Part shown: piece by piece, positions 23,116 to 32,449 of the stretch | How the letters are laid out: every line of letters begins with the position of its first letter | Position numbering within the stretch: the stretch's first letter is position 1 | From: Kondoa malvinella | Lineage: Eukaryota > Basidiomycota > Agaricostilbomycetes > Agaricostilbales > Kondoaceae | Reading direction: 5' to 3' | DNA length: 64,000 nt | Assembly: GCA_039545315.1 (NCBI GenBank) | Contig: BCIM01000002.1 | Span: 895,369 to 959,368, forward strand | Translations under genes and position numbers: made by a program | Notes under the pieces: model-generated | Database searches by the model: none | What the model was told of the DNA's origin: nothing | The model's input: the letters and a program-made list of their open reading frames with translations, nothing else

Positions 23116-24836
23116 TCAAGAAGCTCGGATATGGTTCTGCAATACTGCCCAAAGTCGGACCTCTACGCTACGCCTTGTGCCCTTGCTGGTATCATCCTGA
23201 CGAGCTGGGTGACCTGTAGCCTGGACGGGTATGGCGACATGAGGCAAACGCCTTTGGGAATTCTCACTATTCCACTGTTCCATGACGATCATCTCATGCT
23301 TAGTCGCAGCCAACAGCGTCTTGAATTCGGCCGTTAGAGGTGCGATTGGCAGGGGATACTGGTTATCGAAACATTTTGGGTCAGGCTGCATCGAGCATTG
23401 ATCAAACAAGGAGCTGCTTCAGGGAATGTACATACGTTATGCATGATTGATCAATGGCATAGAATCGCCCGCGTATGATCTCCAAAGATTGAATATAATA
23501 CTGTATTACATCAGTATCGCAAGATTCTGCCTTTGCTTGATACATACAAATGACTCTTGAATCCAGGAGCTGGGGGATGCTCTTTCAATTTGGTGGGTAC
23601 CATTGTGTCTAGCGTTCCTGGGGGTCTCTCGTCAAAGTGAACGTGGAGTGCGGCGTTGGACTTCATTGCCTAGGTGTCACAAAAGTCAAGATCGACCGAC
23701 AGTAGCCGACAGATTGTACTCACGTCGTGAACTCTGGGTATCGCCTCCAATATTCCGTAGCCCAAAATCGTTTGGCCCTCGTGCTCATAAGCGTGCTTCA
23801 GATCACTGCCCAAAATGATGCTGAATGCGCAGCTGACTTGGACGCCAAGCGGAACGTACGCCTCAATGTGTGGCTCCAAGTGTTTGTTGAACCAATTATC
23901 CTTTTTACCGAAATCCCAGGGGTTCAACACCAGCATCTTGTCAGCGGGATCTTTTGACGGTATCCGTTTGTTTAAGGTCGCTTCGTTGGTTGTAGTATAC
24001 CACCAAGGATATTCGAGCCCTGTATCGTTGTGAACAGGCATTGGAGTGTCAGACGGAATGGGCCGAGAGAAGAATCCATAGCCGTGTTCTCGGAGATGGG
24101 TCTGTTGCATCGCCTTAGGAATGGATCCATCCAGTTGTCGGATGTTGTGGACTGTCGTCGTAATCTTATCTCCGCTCGGATACCTGTCAGAGTAGACATT
24201 CTGCACGACTTGGAACGGCTCCTGGGTCAGATAATGATGTTGTTGCAGCTTTACTGTAGCTGGTGGCATATTAGATTGGGCTTTATCGATGATGTTGCTT
24301 TGAGAGCAAGTCCTTTCAATAGAGTCGGGACGATACGGCAAGAGATCGTCCTGAAAGAGCCAGACTTTTCCGGCTTTGATGGGGAGACAGAGCAGCGTAG
24401 AGTATATCAAGGTTAGATGGGTGGTGATTCGTAACAAGAGATGAAGAGCAAGAAGTCTGCCTCCAATAGTGGCTCGCTTCGCCAGAAGGATTCTTCTGAT
24501 ATACAAAGGTAGCGCGCTTATGACCGCTAGTCGAGAAAATGCTCGAACAAATTGAAGTCCACAGGGCGTAAAGACTTAGTACAGAGTCAGGTGTCGCAGG
24601 GGCGGATTCGAGCGGAACGGGAACCAAGAGAAGACCGACAGCTTGCAGGTCGGCGATGTAGGGTCCCTCGATAGTGCGTAAGGGAGTGAAGGGGCAGTAG
24701 AAGGGGCTTCAATTCAAGCAGAATCAAGCAAACATTAGGAAGGAAACAAAGTCAGAGCGGAAAGCTTTGTAGCTTTGCAAGTCTTCCCCATTACAGCGAT
24801 GATTGGCTCTTCTGCTGGTTCAATGGCTCTCGTCAT
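23116..24836 (-). CDS. Unknown protein with an N-terminal hydrophobic region
   Basis: Joined by hand from six or more exons. ATG at 24836 gives MTRAIEPAEEPIIAVMGKTC. A 41-nt intron leads to PFYCPFTPLRTIEGPYIADL and VGLLLVPVPLES. A 50-nt intron (GTCTTT...CTAG) enters VISALPLYIRRILLAKRA, LLRITTHLTLIYSTLLCLP and WLFQDDLLPYRPDS. The large exon continues NMPPATVKLQQHHYL, then VPLGVQVSCAFSIILGSDLK and ILEAIPRVHD. Small exons give HVHFDERPPGTLDTMV and LEIIRGRFYAIDQSC. The last exon begins PDPKCFDNQYPLPIAPL and stops at 23116. One membrane segment is likely in the first third. No family recognised. The N-terminal exons are less certain; a minimal gene would start at 24270. Confidence 0.6.
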
Positions 24837-25692
24837 CACTTTGGCCAACCGAGCGTCATGATCAGTATCTGCAATTTGCAGCTGTGGGCAAGCAGAGTCC
24901 TACAGCGAGATCAAAGGGATTTGGGCGGGCTGTTGATATCGGGCGAGCTCTTTCGTTCTTGTGCAGCCCTCGAAGTACCATCCGTGTGTCCTTTGCTGGT
25001 GACCATGCGGTCGTAGTCTCTTTGCGACTTCTTTCCTGGTCGCTTGTCCGAGACGGTGCAACATCTTCTTGATTTCGGATTCATCTTCACTCTAAGCTCC
25101 ACTGTCTATGCCAGCTGCTGCTGCTGCTGCAGTTGCTGCTACATGCAAATGATGCGATGCGGGCTTAGCTGCCTTAGCTACTGGTTTCGACATGCTCATT
25201 GCTCCTTTGATTCTACTGTACACTATGTCTGCAGGAGCTATAAAGTCACCGCATGTGTCGCTAGCATTGATTGTAGTGCTCGAGAATGCACCTCAGTTCT
25301 AGGTTACGCGTCCGTTGACTTTTTGACGTATCATTCAAGTCGACTTTCACTTAGCTAGCTGATCTATTGCAGCGAGAGGCTGTGAGATGGCTGTTCACTC
25401 ATCATAGCAGGTGCCTTCTAGCAAATGTGACCATCGCTCGAGTTTGTAAGACGTCTGACCTCTGCCTTTCCGGACACTGCTAGACTGACAATGCCTAGTC
25501 TCTCCCTGAGCAGCACACGAAGCGTCTGTGTCCGTTACACCACCTATAGTCATAGCTGTTTTCCCGTCAAGCTGTCTCTGACATGAATTTACACGTCATG
25601 CCCTGCGGCAGCTAAATTAGTGCTGCCAATCCGCACCGCTGTCTCGGCTCGCTCTCCTTCGTTCACCTACCACCACCAAGCAATCAATCACA
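24837..25692. other. Intergenic stretch
   Basis: Open frames on the plus strand near 24803-25072 and 25044-25358 have no recognisable motifs. A short CTG repeat lies at 25114-25130. Pyrimidine-rich sequence precedes the ATG at 25693. Confidence 0.45.
25114..25130. repeat. Short CTG/CAG trinucleotide repeat
   Basis: Five consecutive GCT/CTG units, followed by a further imperfect unit. Not within a supported coding exon. Confidence 0.8.
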
Positions 25693-26190
25693 ATGGACAA
25701 ACTCAAGGGACTCGGTATGCCCTTTCCCTTCTCTCACCAGACGATACTCGATGCTTATCGAGATGCCTCATTTAGCATCTAAAATGTCAAACAAGGGCGA
25801 AAGCAGTGGAGGCAACACCGATCCTACCACTACTGGTTCCACAGGCAACGAGTATGGTCTTCTACCTCTCTGCTTCTAGGACTTGAGTGCTTACAAGATC
25901 TTTCCAGCCCCACAAACACCCAGAACTCGTCTGCTAAGGGTGATTACCTCGACCAAGGAGTAGGCATGGCTGGAGACCGCTTCGGGAAGAACCTCTCTCG
26001 CGAAGAGCAGGAGAAGTACTCTGATGGTATTCGCGTATGTTTTGTTTGTCATCGAGGCGCAGGATCTCGCTGACTGACCTTTTAGACTGGCTACACCAAG
26101 GTCTCTGGTGGAAAGGAAGTCCCTATCCAGGTACGTCTCACATGTTCTCATAGAGCAGTGGTTTGATTTGCGCAACAGGACAAGAACTGA
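25693..26190 (+). CDS. Small Gly/Ser-rich hypothetical protein
   Basis: About 90 codons in five small exons. ATG at 25693 gives MDKLKGL; a GTATGC intron joins to ASKMSNKGESSGGNTDPTTT. After the next intron comes PTNTQNSSAKGDYLDQGVG, MAGDRFGKNLSREEQEKYSD, GIR, TGYTKVSGGKEVPIQDKN and TGA at 26188-26190. The protein is hydrophilic and has no signal peptide. The composition recalls small fungal stress-induced proteins (CsbD or glucose-repressible types), but no motif proves this. The leader just before the ATG is rich in CACCA and CAATCA. Confidence 0.65.
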
Positions 26191-26892
26191 TCTGAATGTA
26201 TGATATGATGACTGCGAACAAATGCCAATGATTGTAGCCTTGTTACCTTGACAATCGCCCCGTTTGCTCCTGTCTGAGACTGTTTGAGGCTGTAGTTATA
26301 ATGGTAAGGTGCATGCTTCTAGCTGGCTTCGATCGCAAAAGGCCAGTATTAGATCAGAGCGATTAGCAAGCAGTATAAAAGGGAGAAGCAAGTAAGCTAG
26401 CTGCTGAATCTGAGCCAGACAACGATGCAGGTCAGAGCAGGCGAGCAGATAACACAAGAAGCGCACCAAACAGATATGAATGAAACCGACAAGACTTGTC
26501 TCACACAAATAGACAAGTAGTGTGCATGTAACGATGAATAAGAGCGCTGATCTGGTCAAAGAAGTCGAAAAGAGAGGATTTGATGACGCAGGAAAGCCAG
26601 GCAAGAATGGAAAGGGACAAGGCCTGCGCGGAGTCATGGCTGTCGTAACAAGAGTAGGCTGAGAACAAGCCTGTCGGGGGCAACTGACAACTTGCAAGAA
26701 CAGTTTGCTACGTTTCAGCCTGACTGGTGTTGATAAGCTTGATGTATGACGAGAAGAACCAAATCCTTCGCTTGTGCCTTCATATCCCTTAGCAGACCTT
26801 CCGAGTTTGTCATTCACCCGTCGCTGAATAATCTTCCCCCTCAGCCATCTGTCTGCAGACTCGCCGGGAACACCTTCCTCAACCCGCTGACC
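26191..26892. other. Intergenic stretch
   Basis: A 173-codon minus-strand open frame (26296-26817) starts with a non-ATG codon and shows only hydrophobic low-information sequence. I do not call it. Convergent 3' ends of the flanking genes meet here. Confidence 0.45.
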
Positions 26893-28368
26893 TCACACGT
26901 CCTTCTGGACCCAATAAGTGATCTCCATCGGCTCTGAACCCAAGCGACGCAGTTCCTTGATGTTCGGAATGTTGTCCTGGGCAGTCAAACGACAGACTAG
27001 CTCTAATGACGAAGCTGCGGGGATTTGGATGCCGTCGAAGTCACGGATGATTGCTTCATGAGCTAGTGCCAGGATATCCATTATGCTCAGACCACTTTCC
27101 ATTTGTTGCAAATCTTCCCGCCAATCTTCTAGGTCGCCAAGAGAGCATTGAAAAGAGCAGTACTCGAGGCTGGGGAAAAAGCTTGAAGTGCAGAAGCTCT
27201 GCAAACGCGATCGCAGTAGCAATGGACCTTCGGCGACACAGTAATATGTTTCGGGAGTGACCAGCGAGATGCGACGTAAGTTTACGGCAGGATCATGCGT
27301 GGGAAACATCGCTTGTACGCAATAAGAGTTGTAATTTTCGCTCAGGCTGAGCTGTAAGTGAGACGTGGCGGGAAAGAGTGAATTGAATGATGGAGGCGTC
27401 GGGTCGTCAGGACATAGCCCGCATAGCTCTAGAGAAGTCGCAGTTTCCACCGCCCGGCTCTTCAGCAGAGTCGTTGCGATGTGCCTGAGACGAATCTGCT
27501 CGTTTGCTCCAAAATCGAGGACCAGGTGATCCAGATTTGAGCAAGAGATGATCAAATCCCTTACGTGACCATCGTCCTCGATGTCATTACTGATGTCCCG
27601 AACAATCAAGCTCTTCAGACCAATACATTGATGACTGGCAAGCAACGGCGAAAGTTCATTAAAGATGGCTCCCAGCACCACCAAATTTCGGAGTGAGCTT
27701 TGAGACGAAAAGCCAGTAAAATCGATTCTGCGCTGATTTACCGCGAAACCTGTGAAAGGTGGTGGACCGGTGATGGAGAAGTTCACTTGCAAAGATTGAA
27801 GAAACCGAAGGGAAAGCAGTGCCAGCCGTTGGGCAGTGAGCAGGAAGTCGAGTTTATCGGCCTGAGTCTGGACGGTGCCATCTTTCGGCCATTCAGAGGG
27901 CTGCAACGTCTCGACAGTCACACCAAAGCTGACTGCCAAAGAGCGGAGATTGTTGAGGCCCGACAAGCGTGTAAGATCTCGCTGGAGCAGCTTATCATGC
28001 TCATCAGGTGCATAGGCGAATTGCGACGGTGCTGCTGCGCCTGACGCCAATGTGGTCTGAACGTGATAGAGATGCAATGTGACGCGCCAATTCATAGTCT
28101 TCACTAGGCGACCATAGTGTGGCTTATTAGACAGAGTCTCGATGAAAGCCTTGTTGGCGAAGTGCGCCGGTTCGATTTTGGAGTACAGGCCAGGCAGAAT
28201 TAGTCGATAGAAGCGTTCTGCTTTACAGATCAACACTATGTGCTGCTCTGCCTTGTCCTACTCACTCGAACAGCATAGCAATGGCAACCAGTCACCCCTC
28301 CTCGTCTCATTTGCCGCGTCCAGCTCGAAGTCATCAAAGATTTGCTCTAGCAGCTCGTCTGGTAGCAT
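26893..28368 (-). CDS. F-box-like protein with leucine-rich C-terminal region
   Basis: ATG at 28368 gives MLPDELLEQIFDDFELD and WLPLL, the start of an F-box. An intron (GTGAGT...CACATAG) then leads to LICKAERFYRLILPGLYSKI, the usual second half of fungal F-box proteins. The single long second exon (28236-26893) contains repeated short LRR-like strands such as LRSLAVSFGV, LRNLVVLGAIF, LKSLIVRDI, LDHLVLDFGA and LRRISLVTP. F-box proteins recruit targets to SCF ubiquitin ligases through Skp1. The target is unknown. Such genes are numerous and fast evolving in basidiomycetes. About 480 residues in total. Confidence 0.8.
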
Positions 28369-28624
28369 CGTGGAAGCTTCGTAGTAGTCAGTGTTGGGTA
28401 ACAGATGTAACGGGTATCGAATGATGGTTCGGGACAAGCAGCGAAATATCCTGAGAACGCATCTGGCTTGAAGAAGTAATCACAAGCCTAGAGTCATATG
28501 AGTCGTGCGAATTGCTGTTCCCCATCATTCCACCATTTGCTCGTTTCGGCTTTCCCTCACATGGTTGCGCCAAAGACTGCCCTCGTTCTTCAGCTCAACG
28601 CAGCTGACAGCACTTGCGCATAAC

Positions 28625-29137
28625 TCACTCAACAGAATCAACAGTGCACCCGTTCGTGATTGCAGGGCTGAAGCACCAGTAACTAGGCTGAATCATCTGA
28701 TCAGCCTTCTGTTTGGGATTTTTTTTGTTGAAATAACGCACCAAGCCAGATACTGATCTCTTGAAATTACCGGCGCACTTTTGCCCATTGATTGCGATTG
28801 ACCATTCGCGAGCCGAATTGTTCTGTGCACATGATCAATCAGGGCAAGTCACAAAAGTTCCCCGTCAAGCACTTACATCAACTCCATGAACTCTGAAGGA
28901 AGGGTTACGGCCTACTTGCGGGGCTGGAACAATGGCAGAAACTCTTTCGCCAAATTTGACCGAGTCCCAAGAAGCGGTTCCCTTTGGTACTACAATCAGT
29001 ACAAGACAAACAGCAAGGTGCTTTGCGCTTACCATTGAACCGCGACACATGGTCTCTTGAAAGAATTCTATCTTGATGGGCCAAGCGCTGGCGAGAGAGG
29101 CGGCAGCCAAGATAAAGGAGAGCTTGAATAGTTGCAT
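28625..29137 (-). CDS. Small secreted protein, unknown
   Basis: ATG at 29137 gives a clear signal peptide (MQLFKLSFILAAASLASAW). Then follow PIKIEFFQETMCRGSM, a GTAAGC intron (about 28986-29034), GTASWDSVKFGERVSAIVPA and PSFRVHGVD. A second GTAAGT intron (about 28815-28878) leads to NNSAREWSIAINGQKCAGNF, VRYFNKKNPKQKADQM and YWCFSPAITNGCTVDSVE, with a stop at 28625. The mature protein is about 125 residues with four Cys, two close to the end. No domain recognised. Small, Cys-containing secreted proteins of this kind often act at the cell surface or in host contact, but nothing here proves a role. Confidence 0.7.
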
Positions 29138-29444
29138 ATTGGTTCGATAGGTCAAGTACTGTTGGTTGCTGTTCTGGAACAGAGAGTGATAAATTTCTAG
29201 CCTTGGGCACTGGTCGCCCTTCCCCAGGGGCCGCCCTCACCGAGAGCTAGTGACCTTGACTACAGAAGAATCTTCGCATTCCTTCGATGTGATGAATGAT
29301 AAGCAGACAGATTCTGATGACGAGGAAATGTCCGCCTATCCGATTCGTCACAAGGAGCATACGAGGAGCTTGCTGCAAAGAAGACTTGGAGAAGGTTCTA
29401 CTAGGTGACCCAAAGCGACTGAGTTATCAAGTGGGAATGTATGT

Positions 29445-29796
29445 CTAGTAGCCAGTCAGAGCGAGATCTCGCGCCCAGCCGATCAAGCGAGCTGGGCGAC
29501 CGCTGGGCGACCGCTGGAAGAGACCATGAAAGAGTGCAGGCGTGAAGATCCTAGCCATAGAAGGGTTCAATGAATAGATCATTGCTTGCTGGCAGGTTGA
29601 TCGCAAGAGGGCGAGGTTTAGGTTTGATAGAGGACGAGGCGTCTATACATACCTTGTGAGGTCTACGGTCGGTCACACGGAGCGGACACAGAGCAGGCAA
29701 CCGTTTAGCCGCGCGTTGGTAAAGATCCATCCCGACATGTCGATCAATAGCTCGAAGCTCACTGGTACAATCGCAAGCTGCCCGTATGTATGACAT
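29445..29796 (-). CDS. Short hypothetical gene, two exons
   Basis: ATG at 29796 gives MSYIRAACDCTSELRAID, then MDLYQRAAKRLPALCPLRV and TDRRPHK, ending at a strong GTATGT donor (near 29658). The CTGCCAG acceptor continues in frame: QAMIYSLNPSMARIFTPALF, HGLFQRSPSGRPARLIGWAR, DLALTGY, stop at 29445. About 96 codons, basic. An 11-bp tandem duplication sits inside exon 2. No family recognised. The splice phase and open second exon support a real gene; its 5' end may be longer. Confidence 0.45.
29491..29512. repeat. 11-bp tandem duplication
   Basis: Two perfect copies of GCTGGGCGACC, followed by a partial third (GCTGG). The unit length is not a multiple of three. It lies in the second exon of the short minus-strand gene. 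Confidence 0.85.
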
Positions 29797-30099
29797 GCTG
29801 CAGAGTACTTGACGCAAGGCCGTATATGGAGAATAGCAAGCAGCAGCTACGTCCAGCAGTTTGTGGATTTGCAAGGGAACGATTCACTTTAGGCGCAGAC
29901 CAATTGTGGGCTAGCGCTCGATAGCAGTTGTATTGTAGAACGCCGCAGCTTGTCTTGCAGGTCACGCTGTATTGACCGTGACCTGCAAAAAGTCGAGTTG
30001 CATCTCTTCCCAAGCTACCGCGACTCGCATAAATCTGTAAGCAGGCAGGCCCTCATATCGATATACGCTCATTCTGTCTGCAGACCACCAAGTCGCATC

Positions 30100-30894
30100 A
30101 TGCAACCAATCGCCTCGACATCGAAACTGCCGCTCATGCAAAATAGCGTCAGACGATCAGCAAGCACAGTCGCCGCGTCTTCATCAGCAAAGCCCAAGAA
30201 ATTGCCCTACCGTGGCCGCTTATCCAAGCCAAATCGAGTCTACTCCAAGCCCAAACGAGAACTCTTTAGCCAATACACTGAACTGCTCACTACTTCCCCT
30301 CTGGTCATCTTCTTCCGGCCTACACATCTTACACCAAGCCAATACAATGCTTTTCGTGCAGAAGTGAAAGCCCTCAGTCCATCAGAGGATGATCCGTTGC
30401 TGCAAATCACTCATTTACGAACAAACCTCCTCCCACCTCTGTTGAAGACTCTTTCACTACCTTCAAGTCTACTTCAGCCGGAACTGACAGGAGAATTGGC
30501 CGTCCTTACAATGGTGAAACCAGAAGTCGATCCACCGTTAATGAAATCTTTCCTCAAAGTACTCGATAAGCACGTCAAGCAGCTCAAGAATGTTCAGCTA
30601 GAGAAAAGAAAGTATCTACCTAAGTCGGCTATTCCGCTCGCACCCCCTGAAGCGCAGTTGAAGGTGCTTTCGGCCATTCTAGAGGGAAGGAAAGAGATGA
30701 ATGAAAGCGAGACGGTCGAGTTTGCGAATTTGCCTGGTCTGGATGGGTTGAGAGGACAGATTGTCGGATTGTTGGAAGCGCAGGCGAAATCGTTGATTGG
30801 TTTGTTGGGTCAAGCGAGTGGTAGTGAATTGTCAATGGTTTTGGGTGAGAGGGTAAAGCAGCTGGAGCCAAAGGTGGAAGAGGGTCAGGCATAG
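30100..30894 (+). CDS. Mitochondrial ribosomal protein uL10m
   Basis: Mitochondrial large-subunit stalk-base protein of the L10 family. Single exon from ATG at 30100: MQPIASTSKLPLMQNSVRRS is a basic presequence. The body has KPKRELFSQYTELLTTSPLV, IFFRPTHLTPSQYNAFRAEV, LTGELAVLTMVKPEVDPPLM and a C-terminal helix-rich part ending EPKVEEGQA at 30894. The order (basic linker, L10 core with an F-RPTHLT strand, then a long helix) is typical of the fungal protein. No intron is needed, which is unusual in this window. Confidence 0.85.
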   Translation: MQPIASTSKLPLMQNSVRRSASTVAASSSAKPKKLPYRGRLSKPNRVYSKPKRELFSQYTELLTTSPLVIFFRPTHLTPSQYNAFRAEVKALSPSEDDPLLQITHLRTNLLPPLLKTLSLPSSLLQPELTGELAVLTMVKPEVDPPLMKSFLKVLDKHVKQLKNVQLEKRKYLPKSAIPLAPPEAQLKVLSAILEGRKEMNESETVEFANLPGLDGLRGQIVGLLEAQAKSLIGLLGQASGSELSMVLGERVKQLEPKVEEGQA

Positions 30895-30952
30895 CCAAAG
30901 AAATGGCTGAAATGTATCACAAATTATTGCGTTCAGACAAGTCTGTGAGCGC

Positions 30953-31312
30953 TCATACAGACTGTATATTGCCCGGTGTCCCGATCTGCTTCTGCCTGTG
31001 CAAATCCTTCATGTAGGCGCAATCGTCCGCGGGAGTATTGATACGACACGTTTCCCGTTCGCAGCTCCAACAGATATTCTGTTCGAACGTGAGCTCTACT
31101 ATACTGATCATCTCGAACAAGCACCTACTCGTCTGTCGTGAACCCATCTCTTGGTTACCGGGTCCAACCTCGGGGCATCCTGTACATGCATCAACACTAA
31201 GACGACAATGAGCCAGAGAGAACTAACAACCATGATAGTTCCGCAGAGCAGCTTAGTCCTGCATAACCTCTCCATCCTGGCGTCGTGGCCGTGATAGCCA
31301 CCTTGGCAACAT
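30953..31312 (-). CDS. Small Cys-motif protein, possibly mitochondrial
   Basis: Three exons joined by hand. ATG at 31312 gives MLPRWLSRPRRQDGE, then a GTTATG...GTACAG intron. Exon 2 reads DAPRLDPVTKRWVHDRR and ends at GTAGGT. The GAACAG acceptor opens NICWSCERETCRINTPADDC, AYMKDLHRQKQIGTPGNIQS, V and TGA at 30953. Both joins keep frame 0. About 72 residues with a C-x-x-C-x4-C-x7-C cluster and a basic N-terminus that could target mitochondria. The C-x-x-C does not match the twin CX9C pattern. Family unknown. It is tail-to-tail with uL10m. Confidence 0.5.
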
Positions 31313-31368
31313 GTTCTCTGTAAAGTCAACGTTTAGCTGGTTAGGCCAAGACGACAAACAGGCACGTC

Positions 31369-31389
31369 TTTAGTGTTTAAAACACTAAA
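31369..31389. repeat. Near-perfect palindrome
   Basis: TTTAGTGTTT and AAAACACTAAA form a 10-bp inverted repeat around one central base. It lies between two minus-strand genes, just past the stop at 31408, where it could act in 3' end formation or as a protein-binding site. Confidence 0.7.
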
Positions 31390-31407
31390 AGAGGATTAGG
31401 CTGATTG

Positions 31408-31949
31408 CTAATTCGAATGCGTTGGGCTGGAGCTTGTTGCCGAGTCTGATGCTGCATGGCTCGAACGCCAGGTGTTGCTTGCGCGAGTGCTCGTCCGATC
31501 CGTTGAGCTGCAGCCTGTTCTGCCCTGTCCATCGCGGGTACTAGAGTAACGCTGAAATCAAATGTTGATCAGGTAAGATCCTTGGGGCCTACTTGGATTG
31601 TATGCTGCTTTATAAAGCTGAAGTTGCCTTGCCTGATTTGAATAGGGCTGCCCGTGCGGTGTATTAAGTAAGGCGGCCGCTGATCTTGGCCGCTCGGATC
31701 TTGGAAAGTACTGCTAGGCATCGAAGTATTGGCATGGGCAGCGCGAGTCTGCTCATGATAGGCAGGCAGTTGTTGCTGGACGAAACGCGTAAAGAGATCC
31801 CGTTCCTCTGTCGTTGCGCGGACTCTCGACGCGGATGGAGCTACATGGGTAGCCTCTGAGTTCTGATGGCTGGCTTGTCCGGACATATGGAAGAAGAAGA
31901 CAAGGAAGAGATACGAGAAGATACTGGTCAAGAGCAACAAACGAATCAT
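31408..31949 (-). CDS. Signal-anchored small protein, unknown
   Basis: ATG at 31949 opens a strongly hydrophobic N-terminus (MIRLLLLTSIFSYLFLVFFF), then HMSGQASHQNSE, ERDLFTRFVQQQLPAYHEQT and PYLIHRTGSPIQIRQGNFSF. A GTAGGC donor near 31594 and a TTTCAG acceptor give a Ser/Thr-rich tail stopping at 31408. A different acceptor would give a helix-rich tail (MDRAEQAAAQRIGRALAQ) stopping near 31384. The protein is probably secreted or single-pass. A longer N-terminal form starting upstream is possible. No family recognised. Confidence 0.45.
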
Positions 31950-32449
31950 AGCTTCTAAGGCTTTTATAGGGCACCGCAAACCGGCTGAGGCTGAGCAGCC
32001 CTCGGACCAAGTAGAACTAGGAGAGAACAAAGGGAGACCAAGATCGAGATCTGAACGAGGACTTTGGACAGAAGGTCGCTCGGTTGACTAGATTACAGGC
32101 GCAGCAGAGAAGGAGAATAGCCAATGCAACGCCGCATGTACGAGAGCAGATTGATGGTGAAATCGAGCTCCCCAGCTTCGTCCGAGATACGAGAGACTAT
32201 AAAGCGCTCTTCGATACAGCAGAGACGCTGGGCTGACCATGACTGCGCGATTGACCGATTTGCCTTCGGAGAGTTATGCTCGAGTCTTCCAGAAGCAAGG
32301 CTGCTCCTTCTGATATCGATAGGCAGCTAAATTTACTCTTGACTTCTCTTTTGCGTCGCGTACTGACACAAGGTGCGCAAGCTTGAGCTGTACGTACATG
32401 AGGTATTCGCGTCATTCGCTGTTCTTTTGATCTGCTTCAGCCAAGTTGT
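31950..32449 (+). other. Unresolved coding-like signal, possibly a broken gene
   Basis: On the plus strand, about 32023-32217 reads DQDRDLNEDFGQKVARLTRL, QAQQRRRIANATPHVREQID, GEIELPSFVRDTRDYKALFD, TAETLG and then a stop. The next segment is protein-like in another frame (TARLTDLPSESYARVFQKQ) and the third in yet another (SDIDRQLNLLLTSLLRRVL). No GT donor lies at the first break, which is at a GGG run. Either a frameshifted relic or a gene whose exons I could not place. Confidence 0.3.

Noticed and set aside
24834..24870. P-loop-like AVMGKT at the start of the 23.1-24.8 kb gene as a GTPase
   Set aside because: The glycine spacing (GxxxxGKT) is missing and no other GTPase motif follows.
26296..26817. 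173-codon minus-strand open frame
   Set aside because: Starts with a non-ATG codon, has no motif, and is mostly hydrophobic low-information sequence.
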